This document shows positions 19,975 to 28,942 of a DNA stretch of 64,000 nt, in pieces. Below the pieces are notes generated by a model. That model did not search any database. It was not told the origin of the DNA and saw nothing but the letters and a program-made list of their open reading frames with translations. Each line of letters starts with the position of its first letter. The first letter of the stretch is position 1. Both the position numbers and the translations under genes were made by a program. Origin of the DNA: Aureimonas glaciei. GTDB taxonomy: Bacteria > Pseudomonadota > Alphaproteobacteria > Rhizobiales > Rhizobiaceae. The stretch lies in the NCBI RefSeq assembly GCF_014643375.1, contig NZ_BMJJ01000014.1, positions 78,237 through 142,236 of the forward strand, written 5' to 3'.

Positions 19975-20202
19975 TTGTCTGATTTCACAATAAAAGCAAA
20001 GAAGAATGGGCCTTACATTGTGAAGGGCAACATCCGGCTGGTTGATACCGCTGGAAACGTCTACACGTCAAAATCATTGACGGCGCTTTGTCGCTGCGGC
20101 GCATCGACCACCAAACCTTTTTCTGACGGCACCCACTCGAAAATCGGTTTCGTGGCAGCGGAAGAGGCCGTTCCCGCCTCGCAGGAGCAGCCCGATACGT
20201 GA
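19975..20202 (+). CDS. CDGSH-type iron-sulfur protein lacking one ligand
   Basis: A 75-residue single-domain protein. Canonical CDGSH domains bind a 2Fe-2S cluster through three Cys and one His (CxC...PxCDGxH). Here the motif reads C39-R-C41-GASTTKPF-S50-DG-T-H54: the third Cys is serine (codon TCT, one base from TGT). Serine can sometimes ligate a cluster, but its redox behaviour would change. It starts at TTG, with GGAGAG 4 bases upstream; no ATG fits. Otherwise the length and pattern are normal. Confidence 0.75.
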   Translation: MSDFTIKAKKNGPYIVKGNIRLVDTAGNVYTSKSLTALCRCGASTTKPFSDGTHSKIGFVAAEEAVPASQEQPDT

Positions 20203-20494
20203 AGCAGTGCCGACACTACAATGCTGCCACGCTTCGCACCGACCGTTGGCTCAACGACCCTGTTTCCGCCCACTGCGTCCCTCTTGACCGAAGACCCACG
20301 TCAGCAGATCGTCAGCCGACGCGACTCTGCTCCGGAGTTACCGGGGCCCTCGGTGGCTTTGCGCCGGCAACCTCCACCGTCCATCCTGATCGTCCGTGAA
20401 GCTAATTGAGAAGCCCTCCTGACGGCGCTATGACCTCCTCGTTTGCTCGCGCCCCCAATGCACTGAAGCTGCGGTGGCCGAAGGAGTCCGCGCC

Positions 20495-21768
20495 ATGACC
20501 CTTGTCGCTCCCGCCGCACCCCGCTTCGAGCGGGTGACGCTGTCGGTACTGGTCGCCGTCAGCGTTTGCCATATGCTGAACGACATCATGCAGTCGCTTC
20601 TGGCCTCGCTTTATCCGCTCCTGAAGCAGAACTACGATCTCGACTTCGTGCAGATCGGCCTCCTGACGATGACCTTCCAGGTCACGGCGTCGCTACTTCA
20701 GCCGGCAGTCGGCATCGTCACGGACCGCTGGCCACTGCCCTATTCACTCCCAGTCGGAATGCTGAGCACGATGTGCGGGCTCCTCCTCTACTTTCCCGGG
20801 CCGACAGTTTTGCGCTGCTTCTCGTTGCGGCGAGCTTCGTTGGCTTCGGCTCGGCAGTCTTTCATCCGGAATCCTCGCGCATCGCACGGCTCGCCTCCGG
20901 CGGTCGCCACGGCTTCGCCCAGTCGTTATTCCAGCTCGGCGGAAATGCGGGAACCGCGATCGGCCCCCTCCTTGCCGCTTTCGTCGTTCTACCCTTCGGT
21001 CAGCGCAGCATTGCGTGGTTCGCCTTGATCGCCATGCTGGGGATCGTGATCCTTAGCTGGGCTGGCCGCTGGTATTCGGCCCAGCAACGATTGAACGCGA
21101 CTCGCGCGCCAGCCAGCCGCAGCCTCCCCCTGCCCCGCAAGGAGGTGCTCTGGGCCCTCGTCATCCTGATCCTGCTGACGGCCACGAAGAATGTCTACAT
21201 GGCAAGCATCTCCAGCTATTTCACGTTCTTCGTCATCGAGAAGTTTAACCTTACCGTCCGGGAAGCCCAACTCATGCTGTTCCTGTTCCTCGGAGCAGCG
21301 GCGGTCGGCACTTTTGTCGGCGGCCCGATCGGCGATCGGTTGGGCGCTCGCTTCGTGATCTGGTTCTCGATCCTCGGGGTCATTCCCTTCGCGCTGATGC
21401 TCCCCTACGCCGACCTCTTCTTCACCGGCCTTCTCAGCGCCATCATCGGATTGATCCTCGCCTCAGCGTTCCCGGCGATCGTCGTCTTCGCCCAGGAGCT
21501 GCTGCCAGGTCGGGTTGGCCTCGTCGCCGGCATATTCTTCGGCTTCGCCTTCGGTGCGGGAGGTCTAGGGGCTGCGGTCCTTGGTAGCTTCGCCGACACT
21601 CGCGGGATCGAGTTTGTCTACAGCGCCGTGTCTTACCTGCCGCTGCTAGGCCTGACGACGCCTTTTGCCGCGGATGGGACCCAGCCGGTTGTAGCGGTCG
21701 GGCGCATGTGGGAACGCGGGGAATCCTATTGGGCGAATCCCTCACCCGCAGATGCGCTCATCAGGTGA
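20495..21768 (+). pseudogene. MFS transporter (fosmidomycin-resistance type) with frameshift
   Basis: A 12-segment transporter of the Fsr-like group. The first frame encodes VCHMLNDIMQSLLASLYPLL and LLTMTFQVTASLLQPAVGIV up to CGLLL near 20790. The frame then continues one base out of phase with RADSFALLLVAASFVGFGSA and then VFHPESSRIARLASGG. A one-base deletion in 20785-20800 accounts for it. The rest, to 21768, is intact (GGPIGDRLGARFVIWF, GVIPFALMLPYADLFF). Such proteins export fosmidomycin or other small molecules. As sequenced, no full-length product is made. Confidence 0.85.
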
Positions 21769-21943
21769 CTTTGCCAGCCATGCCGGATCGGAAGGGATTC
21801 TCCAGATTAACCCGCCCATGCCTGCTTAAAGGGGCAAACCGAGCAAATCTGCGGCTCGGCTTGCTTCGCGCCGCGTTGCAGACCCTTGAAGTGTTTGCAC
21901 GTTCGGCATAGCGGTGGCGACAATCTCTCGATCAGGTAACCTA

Positions 21944-23062
21944 ATGTTCACACCCCCGCCCCTCCCGGGCGATCCGCCGACGCGGAAGCCTTTCAGGTTC
22001 TTCGTCCCCATACTTGCCGGCGCCACGCTTCGTGATCGCGCCATTGCGTGCGTGGGTGCTTTCATCGGCATCTGCCTAACAGGATTCATCTGCTCGTCGG
22101 CACTGGGGCGCGATCCATTCCTGCCGTTCATCGTGGCGCCGATCGGCGCGTCTGCGGTCTTGCTCTTCGCGGTCCCCGCCAGTCCGTTAGCTCAGCCGTG
22201 GTCGATCATCGGAGGGAACACGGTTTCCGCGCTCGTCGGCATTACCGTAGTCCACTTCGTGGACGACCCGATGCTGGCGATCGGCCTTTCCGTCGCGCTG
22301 GCCATCGCCGCGATGTCCCTGACACGCTGCCTGCATCCCCCCGGGGGAGCGGCCGCACTGACGGCAGTGATTGGCGGTCCGACGGTACTGGCGGCGGGGT
22401 ACGCCTTCGCATTCGTTCCAATCGCCGTCAACTCAGTGGTGCTCGTCCTCCTGGGCCTGTTTTTCCATCGGTTCTCATCTCACTCGTACCCCCACGTCCC
22501 GAAGGCCGCGCCGGTCAACACCCACGGCACATCAGACCTGCCGCCGGCCGCACGTGTCGGCTTTCGGGCGGAGGACATCCAAGGCGCCCTGGCGGACCTG
22601 GGAGAAACCTTCGACATCGACCCGCAGGATCTCGACAGGCTGCTTCGCCGGATCGAGCTGCGTTCCCTGTTGAGGGAGCACGACGACTTTTCGTGCGCCG
22701 ACATCATGTCCAGGGACGTGATCTCGGTCAGTCAAATGGCCGACGCCGAAGTGGCACTCGCTCTGCTGCTGGACCACGGCGTGCGAACGCTGCCGGTCAC
22801 CGACGAAAGCGGCCGGCTCGTAGGAATAGTGGGACTTCGGGAACTGACCCGGCGTAGCGGTCTCGTCGGAGATGTGATGGCCGAAGCGGCCATCAGTACC
22901 CCCAGGTCCCCCGCCATCGAGTTGATCGGGCCCCTTACCGACGGAATGACGCACTCCGTGGTCATCGTCGACGACGACCGGTGGATTCGCGGCCTCGTCA
23001 CTCAGACGGATCTGCTGTCCGCGATGTCCAGGGTGCTGGCGAGACGGCTGGAGGGGGCGTAG
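21944..23062 (+). CDS. HPP-family membrane protein with two CBS domains
   Basis: A 372-residue protein. The N-terminal HPP domain (about 15-165) has four hydrophobic segments; the HPP signature is LTRCLHPPGGAAALTA and there is FIVAPIGASAVLLFAVP. A cytosolic part follows with two CBS motifs (CADIMSRDVISVSQMADAEV; VGDVMAEAAISTPRS). HPP proteins include nitrite transporters of plastids and cyanobacteria. The ATG at 21944 is preferred; a GTG at 21914 in frame is an alternative. Its end overlaps the convergent folate gene by 61 bases. Confidence 0.88.
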   Translation: MFTPPPLPGDPPTRKPFRFFVPILAGATLRDRAIACVGAFIGICLTGFICSSALGRDPFLPFIVAPIGASAVLLFAVPASPLAQPWSIIGGNTVSALVGITVVHFVDDPMLAIGLSVALAIAAMSLTRCLHPPGGAAALTAVIGGPTVLAAGYAFAFVPIAVNSVVLVLLGLFFHRFSSHSYPHVPKAAPVNTHGTSDLPPAARVGFRAEDIQGALADLGETFDIDPQDLDRLLRRIELRSLLREHDDFSCADIMSRDVISVSQMADAEVALALLLDHGVRTLPVTDESGRLVGIVGLRELTRRSGLVGDVMAEAAISTPRSPAIELIGPLTDGMTHSVVIVDDDRWIRGLVTQTDLLSAMSRVLARRLEGA

Positions 23063-23739
23063 GCAGTGCAGGACTTTTCGGTCAGGATCACGTCCATCGG
23101 GATGTCGTGCTCCATCGGGTAGATCGTCTCGATCTCCGCTTGCGCATAACCGATGCCAATGACGTACGGTTTGCGCGCAAGGGCAGCGAGGGTGCGATCG
23201 AAGTACCCGCCGCCATATCCCAGCCGATAGCCACGCTTGTCGAATCCGACGACAGGCGCGATCACGACGTCCGGAACGACGGTTACGCCGCTCTCCGGAA
23301 CGGGAATGTTCCAGACTCCCCTGATGAGTGGCTCTCCAGGCGACCAGCTGCGAAACTCCATCGGGGCGCCCTTGCTCACAACGACGGGAAGAGCAACCGT
23401 GCCCCCGTCCGGAAGCGAGTTCTTGACCCAGGGGATCAGATTGGGCTCACCTTTCATCGGCCAGTAGATGCTGACGACCCTCCCACCTGGCGACGAGAGC
23501 AGACGTGACAGCTTGGCGGCTAGGACGGTGTCCATGCTCTTGCGGTCGTCGGCGGCTATTGCTTTGCGCATCTCGATTAGTCTTGGACGCTCGAACTTGC
23601 GCCAGCGGATTACGCCCACAGCTCCGTCAGTTCCGGCATTGTTGGTGCCTGCGAAGTCCGGATCCAGCTCGTGAAGGAAGCAAGCAGGAGACGAATACTC
23701 GCTCGGCTCGTCTCGAGGAAAATCGACATCGTTGCCCAT
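23002..23739 (-). CDS. 5-formyltetrahydrofolate cyclo-ligase
   Basis: A 245-residue enzyme that converts 5-formyl-THF with ATP to 5,10-methenyl-THF, feeding the one-carbon pool. Family motifs: RMRKAI-type helix (LIEMRKAIAADDRKSMD), YWPMKGEPNLIPW, and the nucleotide loop GYRLGYGGGYFDRTLAAL. The N-terminal ~45 residues (SSPACFLHELDPDFAG, VIRWRKFERPRLIEM) are an extension found in one subgroup of these proteins, perhaps a second copy beside a canonical enzyme. It overlaps the HPP-CBS gene tail to tail. In a methanol oxidiser a link to one-carbon metabolism is attractive but unproven. Confidence 0.88.
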   Translation of the reverse strand: MGNDVDFPRDEPSEYSSPACFLHELDPDFAGTNNAGTDGAVGVIRWRKFERPRLIEMRKAIAADDRKSMDTVLAAKLSRLLSSPGGRVVSIYWPMKGEPNLIPWVKNSLPDGGTVALPVVVSKGAPMEFRSWSPGEPLIRGVWNIPVPESGVTVVPDVVIAPVVGFDKRGYRLGYGGGYFDRTLAALARKPYVIGIGYAQAEIETIYPMEHDIPMDVILTEKSCTAYAPSSRLASTLDIADSRSV

Positions 23740-23776
23740 CGCAGCTCCGCCGCTCGCTTGTGCCCGCCGGGCGGGC

Positions 23777-24091
23777 CTAGATCGCTGAGTAGTATGACAT
23801 GAGAAAGGCGATAGATACGAACGGCATCAGCGACATGCCTCGATTTCTTGGCACTAGCCACACTATAGCGACGCCAATTGCCATCGCCAGAAGGACGCAC
23901 AGCAAGGCCTGTAGGTAGCCGTAATTCTGGAACGCCATTCCGATTCCTGTGAACGCCGCGCTGGTTCCCACAGTGGCAGCCGCAGTTGCGACGTTGGTTC
24001 TCGGCACATCCCCTTCGACCAGAGCGAGGAAGCTTGGCAGACCGAGACCGATTGCCATGATCAAAAGAACACTCCCTACAGCCTGGACCAA
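23777..24091 (-). CDS. Small membrane protein, unknown function
   Basis: A 104-residue frame with three hydrophobic segments (LLIMAIGLGLPSFLALV, VGTSAAFTGIGMAF, LQALLCVLLAMAIGVAIVWL) and a final SIAFLMSYYSA. It resembles small multi-pass proteins of unknown role. The open frame begins at a TTG; an ATG 33 bases inside is another candidate start. It runs in the same direction as the folate gene's reverse neighbour but a 37-base gap separates them. Confidence 0.6.
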   Translation of the reverse strand: MVQAVGSVLLIMAIGLGLPSFLALVEGDVPRTNVATAAATVGTSAAFTGIGMAFQNYGYLQALLCVLLAMAIGVAIVWLVPRNRGMSLMPFVSIAFLMSYYSAI

Positions 24092-24315
24092 GGCATCAAC
24101 TCATTTGCTGGCGGCTTTCATCGCGGTCAAAGCTCGCTATCCATGTGTAAATCACTAAGTGATTGGCGGCAGGTATTCAAGTTTATCTATTTTTACGCGT
24201 ACATATTAAATTGCGACTCACCTCAGAAAGATGTTTCGCAAATGCAGGCGCTAACTGCACGAGGGAAAGCATCCTCGATGGCGACCCAAAATGACAGCAA
24301 AAACTGGTGGCCCTG

Positions 24316-24942
24316 CTAGTCATCACCTTTTGGATAGAACAACGATCCGTCCGGCGCCACCTTTGCACCGGGATTAAGCTCGGCGGGGTCGACATGATTC
24401 TTCCCGAGGATGTGAAAGACCGATTGACCCGCGCTGAGCAGATGGTCGGCGATGATACGCCGGTGACACCGCCACCAGACGGCCTCGGCACACATGAGGG
24501 CCACCCGCCGGTCACCGCCCAACGTCCGCAGTCGAGCCATACCATGCAGAAAGGCATCCGTTTCCGCATAGTCGGCATAGTTTCGAAAGCTCGTGTTTTT
24601 CCAAAAGCCGTTCCGCGAGGCTTCCCCGTCCCGCTGCTTTCCCCGCAGTCCGCCGAGCTCCGGAATGTGCTCGTACCCTACCTGATGCGGCTCCAGAGTA
24701 GCGCCAAGGGTATCGCGATTGTATTGCGGGTTCGTTCGGGAGCGGGGGACCGTCCTGACGTCAATCACCATCTGAACCTGCGAGCCCTGCAGAAGCTCGA
24801 CGAACTCCTCGATGGACCGTGTGGAATGGCCGATGGTGTAGTAAGGCTCATCCAATTTTTTCGCTCCAGTCTGCCGCAGCCACCAACCCGGCGATGCCCT
24901 GCGCCCGTCGTTCAGACTGCGTCGGGGCCACCAACGCATTCC
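24316..24942 (-). CDS. DUF488 family protein
   Basis: A DUF488 protein, about 175-208 residues depending on the start. It shows the family marks YTIGHSTRSIEEFVELL, VIDVRTVPRSRTNPQYN, the central FWKNTSFRNYADY and the conserved CAEAVWWRCHRRIIADHLL. The Cys/His pair suggests a redox or nucleic-acid role, but none is proven. The start is uncertain: I use the ATG at 24942, overlapping the 3' end of nsrR by 31 bases; a TTG just before DEPYYTIGHS is possible. If co-transcribed with nsrR it would belong to the nitric-oxide response. Confidence 0.85.
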   Translation of the reverse strand, partial: GMRWWPRRSLNDGRRASPGWWLRQTGAKKLDEPYYTIGHSTRSIEEFVELLQGSQVQMVIDVRTVPRSRTNPQYNRDTLGATLEPHQVGYEHIPELGGLRGKQRDGEASRNGFWKNTSFRNYADYAETDAFLHGMARLRTLGGDRRVALMCAEAVWWRCHRRIIADHLLSAGQSVFHILGKNHVDPAELNPGAKVAPDGSLFYPKGDD

Positions 24943-25382
24943 GCCGTCTTTCGCCTGACGTCCGGGAAGGCCGCCAATATGTCGAGGATATCGAGTTCGC
25001 TCTTCGGAAGGTCGCCGAACGTGTAGCGGTCGAGCACGGCGAGGAATGCCTGTGTGGCTTCCTTCAAGATGCCGCGGATGCCACACGCTTTAGCGATGAT
25101 GCAGGATCCGCAATCAACGAGCTCGAAGCCGTCCTCTGTTCGCCGAACGACCTCTCCAACCGTGATCTCGTCCGCCGGCCGCGCTAGCTCGATTCCGCCG
25201 GAGCGTCCTCTGACGGTCCTGACGAGCCCCGCCTTGCCCAGATCCTGCACCACCTTCATCAGGTGGTTCTTTGAGATGCCATAGGTCTCGGAGATCTCCG
25301 CGATCGACGCCAGGCCTCCTGTTCGGGCCGTGAGAAACACCAGAACGCGAATGGAATAGTCGGTGTAGAGGGTGAGCCGCAC
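24912..25382 (-). CDS. nsrR: NsrR-type Rrf2 repressor, nitric-oxide sensor
   Basis: A 156-residue Rrf2-family regulator. The winged helix is at 1-60 (TLYTDYSIRVLVFLTART, ISKNHLMKVVQDLGKAGLV). Three cysteines C91, C94 and C100 in DCGSCIIAKACGI form the NsrR-type iron-sulfur site, which reacts with nitric oxide and releases DNA. It is divergent from a truncated haemoglobin and flavohaemoglobin, the classical NsrR targets, and two dyads lie in the intergenic space. It probably represses both directions. Confidence 0.92.
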   Translation of the reverse strand: MRLTLYTDYSIRVLVFLTARTGGLASIAEISETYGISKNHLMKVVQDLGKAGLVRTVRGRSGGIELARPADEITVGEVVRRTEDGFELVDCGSCIIAKACGIRGILKEATQAFLAVLDRYTFGDLPKSELDILDILAAFPDVRRKTAECVGGPDAV

Positions 25383-25409
25383 GGGGTCGGGATCCTTCGC
25401 TTTAGAAAC

Positions 25410-25426
25410 ATGTAAACCCGTTGCAT
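25410..25426. promoter_or_regulatory. Probable NsrR operator, nsrR side
   Basis: The imperfect dyad ATGTAA-N5-TTGCAT (one mismatch) lies 28 bases before the nsrR start. Its form matches the other dyad 33 bases further on, so it is probably the autoregulatory site. Confidence 0.6.
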
Positions 25427-25458
25427 CTTTTCCGCAACGTGCTACACCGCCCCTATTG

Positions 25459-25475
25459 ATGCACTATTCGTGCAT
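25459..25475. promoter_or_regulatory. Probable NsrR operator, globin side
   Basis: The perfect dyad ATGCAC-N5-GTGCAT lies 20 bases before the truncated-haemoglobin start, where a repressor would cover promoter or initiation region. Half-sites ATGCA fit NsrR operators known from other bacteria. Confidence 0.7.
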
Positions 25476-25494
25476 GTTTTAGCGGAAGACCTCA

Positions 25495-25926
25495 ATGCCG
25501 CCCGATCCCGACGCCGAGAACGTTGTGCTCCCATCTGAAGCCGAGCTCGGCCAGTTGGTTCGCGCGTTCTATTCGGACGCTCGAGCCGACCCGCTCCTTG
25601 GGCCGATTTTCGCTGCGAAGGTCTCTGACTGGGATGTGCACATCGCGAAGATCAGCGACTTCTGGTCTTCGGTGATGCTTGGCAGCGGGCGCTACAAGGG
25701 AAATCCCTTCGGTGCCCACACTTCTCTGCGAGAATTCATTGGACCGCAACACTTCCATCGCTGGCTTTCTCTCTGGGGCGATGCGGCACGTCGGACCCTT
25801 AAGCCGTCCGCGGCCGCTCAGATCGAGCAGAAGGCGCATCGCATCGCCGAGAGCCTGATGGCCGGTGTGCTCTTCAGGCCCGTTCCTTCGCCAACGCGAA
25901 CAAATCCGCCGCCACTAGTGCCCTGA
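25495..25926 (+). CDS. Group III truncated haemoglobin
   Basis: A 143-residue globin. The motif FYSDARADPLLGPIFAAKV and W46 lead into DFWSSVMLGSGRYKGNPF, then the proximal-His segment GPQHFHRWLSLW (His 86). This is the pattern of group III truncated haemoglobins, which bind oxygen and nitric oxide and help protect respiration. It is the first gene of the nitric-oxide operon under the dyad operator at 25459, ahead of hmp by 52 bases. Confidence 0.88.
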   Translation: MPPDPDAENVVLPSEAELGQLVRAFYSDARADPLLGPIFAAKVSDWDVHIAKISDFWSSVMLGSGRYKGNPFGAHTSLREFIGPQHFHRWLSLWGDAARRTLKPSAAAQIEQKAHRIAESLMAGVLFRPVPSPTRTNPPPLVP

Positions 25927-25978
25927 AGCGCTCGGCGAACTCAGGCGTCGGTTCAACCACCATGACAAGAGGCTTCCC

Positions 25979-27211
25979 ATGACTTCGCCCCTAAGCGAAC
26001 GAACTACCGCGATCGTCAAGGCGACCGTTCCGGCCCTCGAGGCACACGGCCTGGAGATCGTGCGGACCATGTATGCGCACATGTTCGAGGATCCGGCGAT
26101 CCGGGCTCTTTTCAACCCGTCGCATCACGGGGAGACCGGATCCCAGCCGAAGGCGCTGACCGGCGCAATCCTCGCCTACGCTAAGAACATCGACAATCTT
26201 GGCGTTCTTGGCCCCGCGGTCGAACGGATCGCGCAGAAGCATGTCGGTCTTCAGATCCTTCCAGAACACTATCCGGCCGTGGCGAACGCGCTCCTGGCCG
26301 CCATCAAGGACGTCTTGGGAGACGCGGCGACGGAGGAAGTCCTCGCCGCCTGGGGCGAAGCCTACTGGTTCCTCGCCAACATCCTCATTGGCCGGGAGAA
26401 GAAGCTCTACAACGATCTCGCCACCTCTGATGGGGGCTGGTCCGGATGGCGCGAATTCCGTGTCGAGCAGAAGCGGCGGGAGAGCGACATCGTCACGTCC
26501 TTCGTGCTGCGCCCCGTGGACGGCAGCCCAATCCTGCGTCATCGCCCGGGTCAGTACCTGACCTTCCAGCTCGAACTTCAGGGTGGCGAGACGGTGAAGC
26601 GCAACTATTCCGTTTCGTCCGCGCCGAACGACGAGACCTATCGGATCTCGGTGAAGCGGGAGCTGCTGGGCCAGGTCTCGAACTGGCTACATGACCAGGT
26701 CGAGGTCGGCTCGATATTGAAGGTTGCGCCGCCGTCCGGGGAGTTCTTTCTGGGGGACAAGATCGAGCGCCCGGTCGTGCTCTTGTCGGGCGGCGTCGGT
26801 CTCACACCGATGGTCAGCATGCTCGAAGCGGTGGCGACACGGGGGGCAGGTGTTCACATCCACTACATCCACGGCACGCAGGACGGCAGCACCCATGCCA
26901 TGGGTGATCATGTTCGTGGGCTCGTGGACGGTCGTCCGAACATGAAGGCTACGACCTTCTATCTCTCGCCACGAGACGGCGACGTGCTGGGGCAAACCCA
27001 CGATGCCGAGGGCGTCATCACGATCGACTGGCTCCGACAGAACACCGCCGTCGAGAATGCGGACTATTACCTTTGCGGCCCGAAGCCTTTCTTGGCGGCA
27101 CTCGTGCACGGCCTTCGGCGCTCCGGCGTGACCGGCGACCGCGTCCATTACGAGTTTTTCGGCCCTGCTGACGAACTGGATGACGATCCGGCTGATCGTC
27201 TGGTCGCCTGA
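25979..27211 (+). CDS. hmp: Flavohaemoglobin nitric oxide dioxygenase
   Basis: A 410-residue enzyme that oxidises nitric oxide to nitrate using oxygen and NAD(P)H. Globin domain about 1-145, proximal His H88 (IAQKHVGLQ); FAD domain with RNYSVSSAP; NAD domain with LLSGGVGLTPMVSML, THAMGDHVRGL and YYLCGPKPFL, ending HYEFFGPADEL. All three domains are intact. It is second in the NsrR-controlled cluster. Confidence 0.97.
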   Translation: MTSPLSERTTAIVKATVPALEAHGLEIVRTMYAHMFEDPAIRALFNPSHHGETGSQPKALTGAILAYAKNIDNLGVLGPAVERIAQKHVGLQILPEHYPAVANALLAAIKDVLGDAATEEVLAAWGEAYWFLANILIGREKKLYNDLATSDGGWSGWREFRVEQKRRESDIVTSFVLRPVDGSPILRHRPGQYLTFQLELQGGETVKRNYSVSSAPNDETYRISVKRELLGQVSNWLHDQVEVGSILKVAPPSGEFFLGDKIERPVVLLSGGVGLTPMVSMLEAVATRGAGVHIHYIHGTQDGSTHAMGDHVRGLVDGRPNMKATTFYLSPRDGDVLGQTHDAEGVITIDWLRQNTAVENADYYLCGPKPFLAALVHGLRRSGVTGDRVHYEFFGPADELDDDPADRLVA

Positions 27212-27276
27212 CTCCACGAACCCGCCGGTCAGCGGATTCTACCTTTCCCTGCTTTCTCCCGTACGAGACCCATAAG

Positions 27277-28803
27277 ATGCTCCGCAATCTCCTCCCCCTC
27301 TCCGGGCGAACGGCTGAACCATCTGGCCACTGCGGCGTGCCGGTCAAGGCTGCGACAGCGACCGCCTTCGTTACGGCGGTCCTCGCCCTGCTCCCTTCCG
27401 TGGCCGAAGCTCACGTCAAGTGGTTCGCGCCGTACATCGTAGGCGCGCCGCCCGCGCCGATCTCCCGGACGCTGGCCGATCCCTGGTTCTGGGCGGGCAT
27501 CGTCCTTGTGCTTGTCTTCTTCGTCGCCACCCGCGCCATCGAACGATCGGCCACTGGTGAGGTAATCCTCAAAGGCATGGACCGGATCTCTGATCCGCTC
27601 TGGAACCGTCTCGACGACTTCGTTCACGTCGTCATCGGGGCGTTCTTCGTTGCGATCTTCGCGGTCGGCGGCGTCTACCTTACGCCTGATCTCAAGACAC
27701 CCGCGGAATGGGTGTCCTGGGTCCAGCTCCTGATCGCGTTCGGCGTTTTCTCGAAACGGACAATGCCGCTTTCGGCAGCGGGCATCATCCTCCTTTGGGT
27801 TTTGGCCCTACGAGATTACGACCTCTTCCACCTGTTTGATTATCTAGCGCTCGGCGTTGGCGTGGCCGCCTACCTTGTACTGGCCTCCTCCAAAAACCCG
27901 GAGTGGAAAAAGCACCGCTTCGAGGCTCTCCGCTGGGGTGTGGCTATTGCCTTGATGTGGTCGAGCCTTGAGAAGTTCGCCTATCCCGACTGGTTCTATC
28001 CCCTCGTCGAGGAGAAGCCCTTCCTGACCTTCGGCATGCCCCGCGACGTCTTCATCCCGATGGCAGGTGTCGCCGAGTTCACGATGGGTTTCGGCTTGCT
28101 CTGGACGCCTCTCGTGCGCCGCCTGTCCGCGATTTCGCTCTTCTTCATCTTCAACGCTGCCGTCTACCCCTTCGGGCGCGTGGACCTCATCGGTCACGCT
28201 CTCATCATGGCCATCATCGTGGCGATCGCCGCGGACCATACGAGGCAGGTTCACTTCCTGCCTGCCATCAAGCGCTCGCTTGCAGGCGTCCCGGTGGGTC
28301 TCATGGCGGCGCTGGTGGTGTTCGCCACCGGGTACTGGGGGCTTCACATGACTTTCTACGGCATTGAGGGACGCGTTGCCCCGGCGGCCGCCACGGAGAT
28401 GGCTACCCATTCGCACAATCCTGAGCAACCGCATGGACCTCAGGCGATCGGCGGGATCGGCGCTCCGCCAATGGGAGAGCCGGACCTCGAGGAGGTGTCC
28501 GCAGGCGCTCCAACTACGAACACTGGCGCTCCCCGCGATTCCAGGGCGGCCTACGAGGCGACCATGGCGAAGATGCACAAGCCGATGATGGAGGGGATGG
28601 CGCATCCCGACCCGGACGTCGCCTTCGTGCTCGGCATGCTTCCGCACCACCAGGGCGCGGTGGACATGGCGGAAGTCCAGCTTCGCTACGGCACCGATCC
28701 TGCAAACCGCCAACTCGCGGCTGAGATAATCCAGCACCAGACTGTGGAGATCCAGAGGATGCAGAACTGGCTGAAGCAGCGAGGCGTGACCGTGCCGGAA
28801 TGA
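27277..28803 (+). CDS. Multi-pass membrane protein fused to a DUF305 domain
   Basis: A 508-residue protein. After a signal-like start, residues about 45-370 hold several membrane segments (WFWAGIVLVLVFFVATRAI, VHVVIGAFFVAIFAVGG, LGVGVAAYLVLAS) and AHVKWFAPYIVG near the N-terminus. From about 420 a DUF305 domain follows: AYEATMAKMHKPMMEGM, DVAFVLGMLPHHQGAVDMAE and QHQTVEIQRMQNWL. DUF305 proteins are often metal-related (His/Met-rich). The pairing of a DoxX-like membrane part with DUF305 and its place after hmp suggest a role in nitric-oxide or metal stress; that is inference. Confidence 0.8.
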   Translation: MLRNLLPLSGRTAEPSGHCGVPVKAATATAFVTAVLALLPSVAEAHVKWFAPYIVGAPPAPISRTLADPWFWAGIVLVLVFFVATRAIERSATGEVILKGMDRISDPLWNRLDDFVHVVIGAFFVAIFAVGGVYLTPDLKTPAEWVSWVQLLIAFGVFSKRTMPLSAAGIILLWVLALRDYDLFHLFDYLALGVGVAAYLVLASSKNPEWKKHRFEALRWGVAIALMWSSLEKFAYPDWFYPLVEEKPFLTFGMPRDVFIPMAGVAEFTMGFGLLWTPLVRRLSAISLFFIFNAAVYPFGRVDLIGHALIMAIIVAIAADHTRQVHFLPAIKRSLAGVPVGLMAALVVFATGYWGLHMTFYGIEGRVAPAAATEMATHSHNPEQPHGPQAIGGIGAPPMGEPDLEEVSAGAPTTNTGAPRDSRAAYEATMAKMHKPMMEGMAHPDPDVAFVLGMLPHHQGAVDMAEVQLRYGTDPANRQLAAEIIQHQTVEIQRMQNWLKQRGVTVPE

Positions 28804-28942
28804 TTTTCTGCTCCCTTCCTCCGGCACATGGCGGCAAACGCGCCGCCCGTAGATGGCTGTAGTTCTGGAAGACGGATCCAGACCCAACGATCGCGTCGCT
28901 GGTGTCTCAGTCCAGCGTCCATAATTTGCAAGTCAGGGCTAG

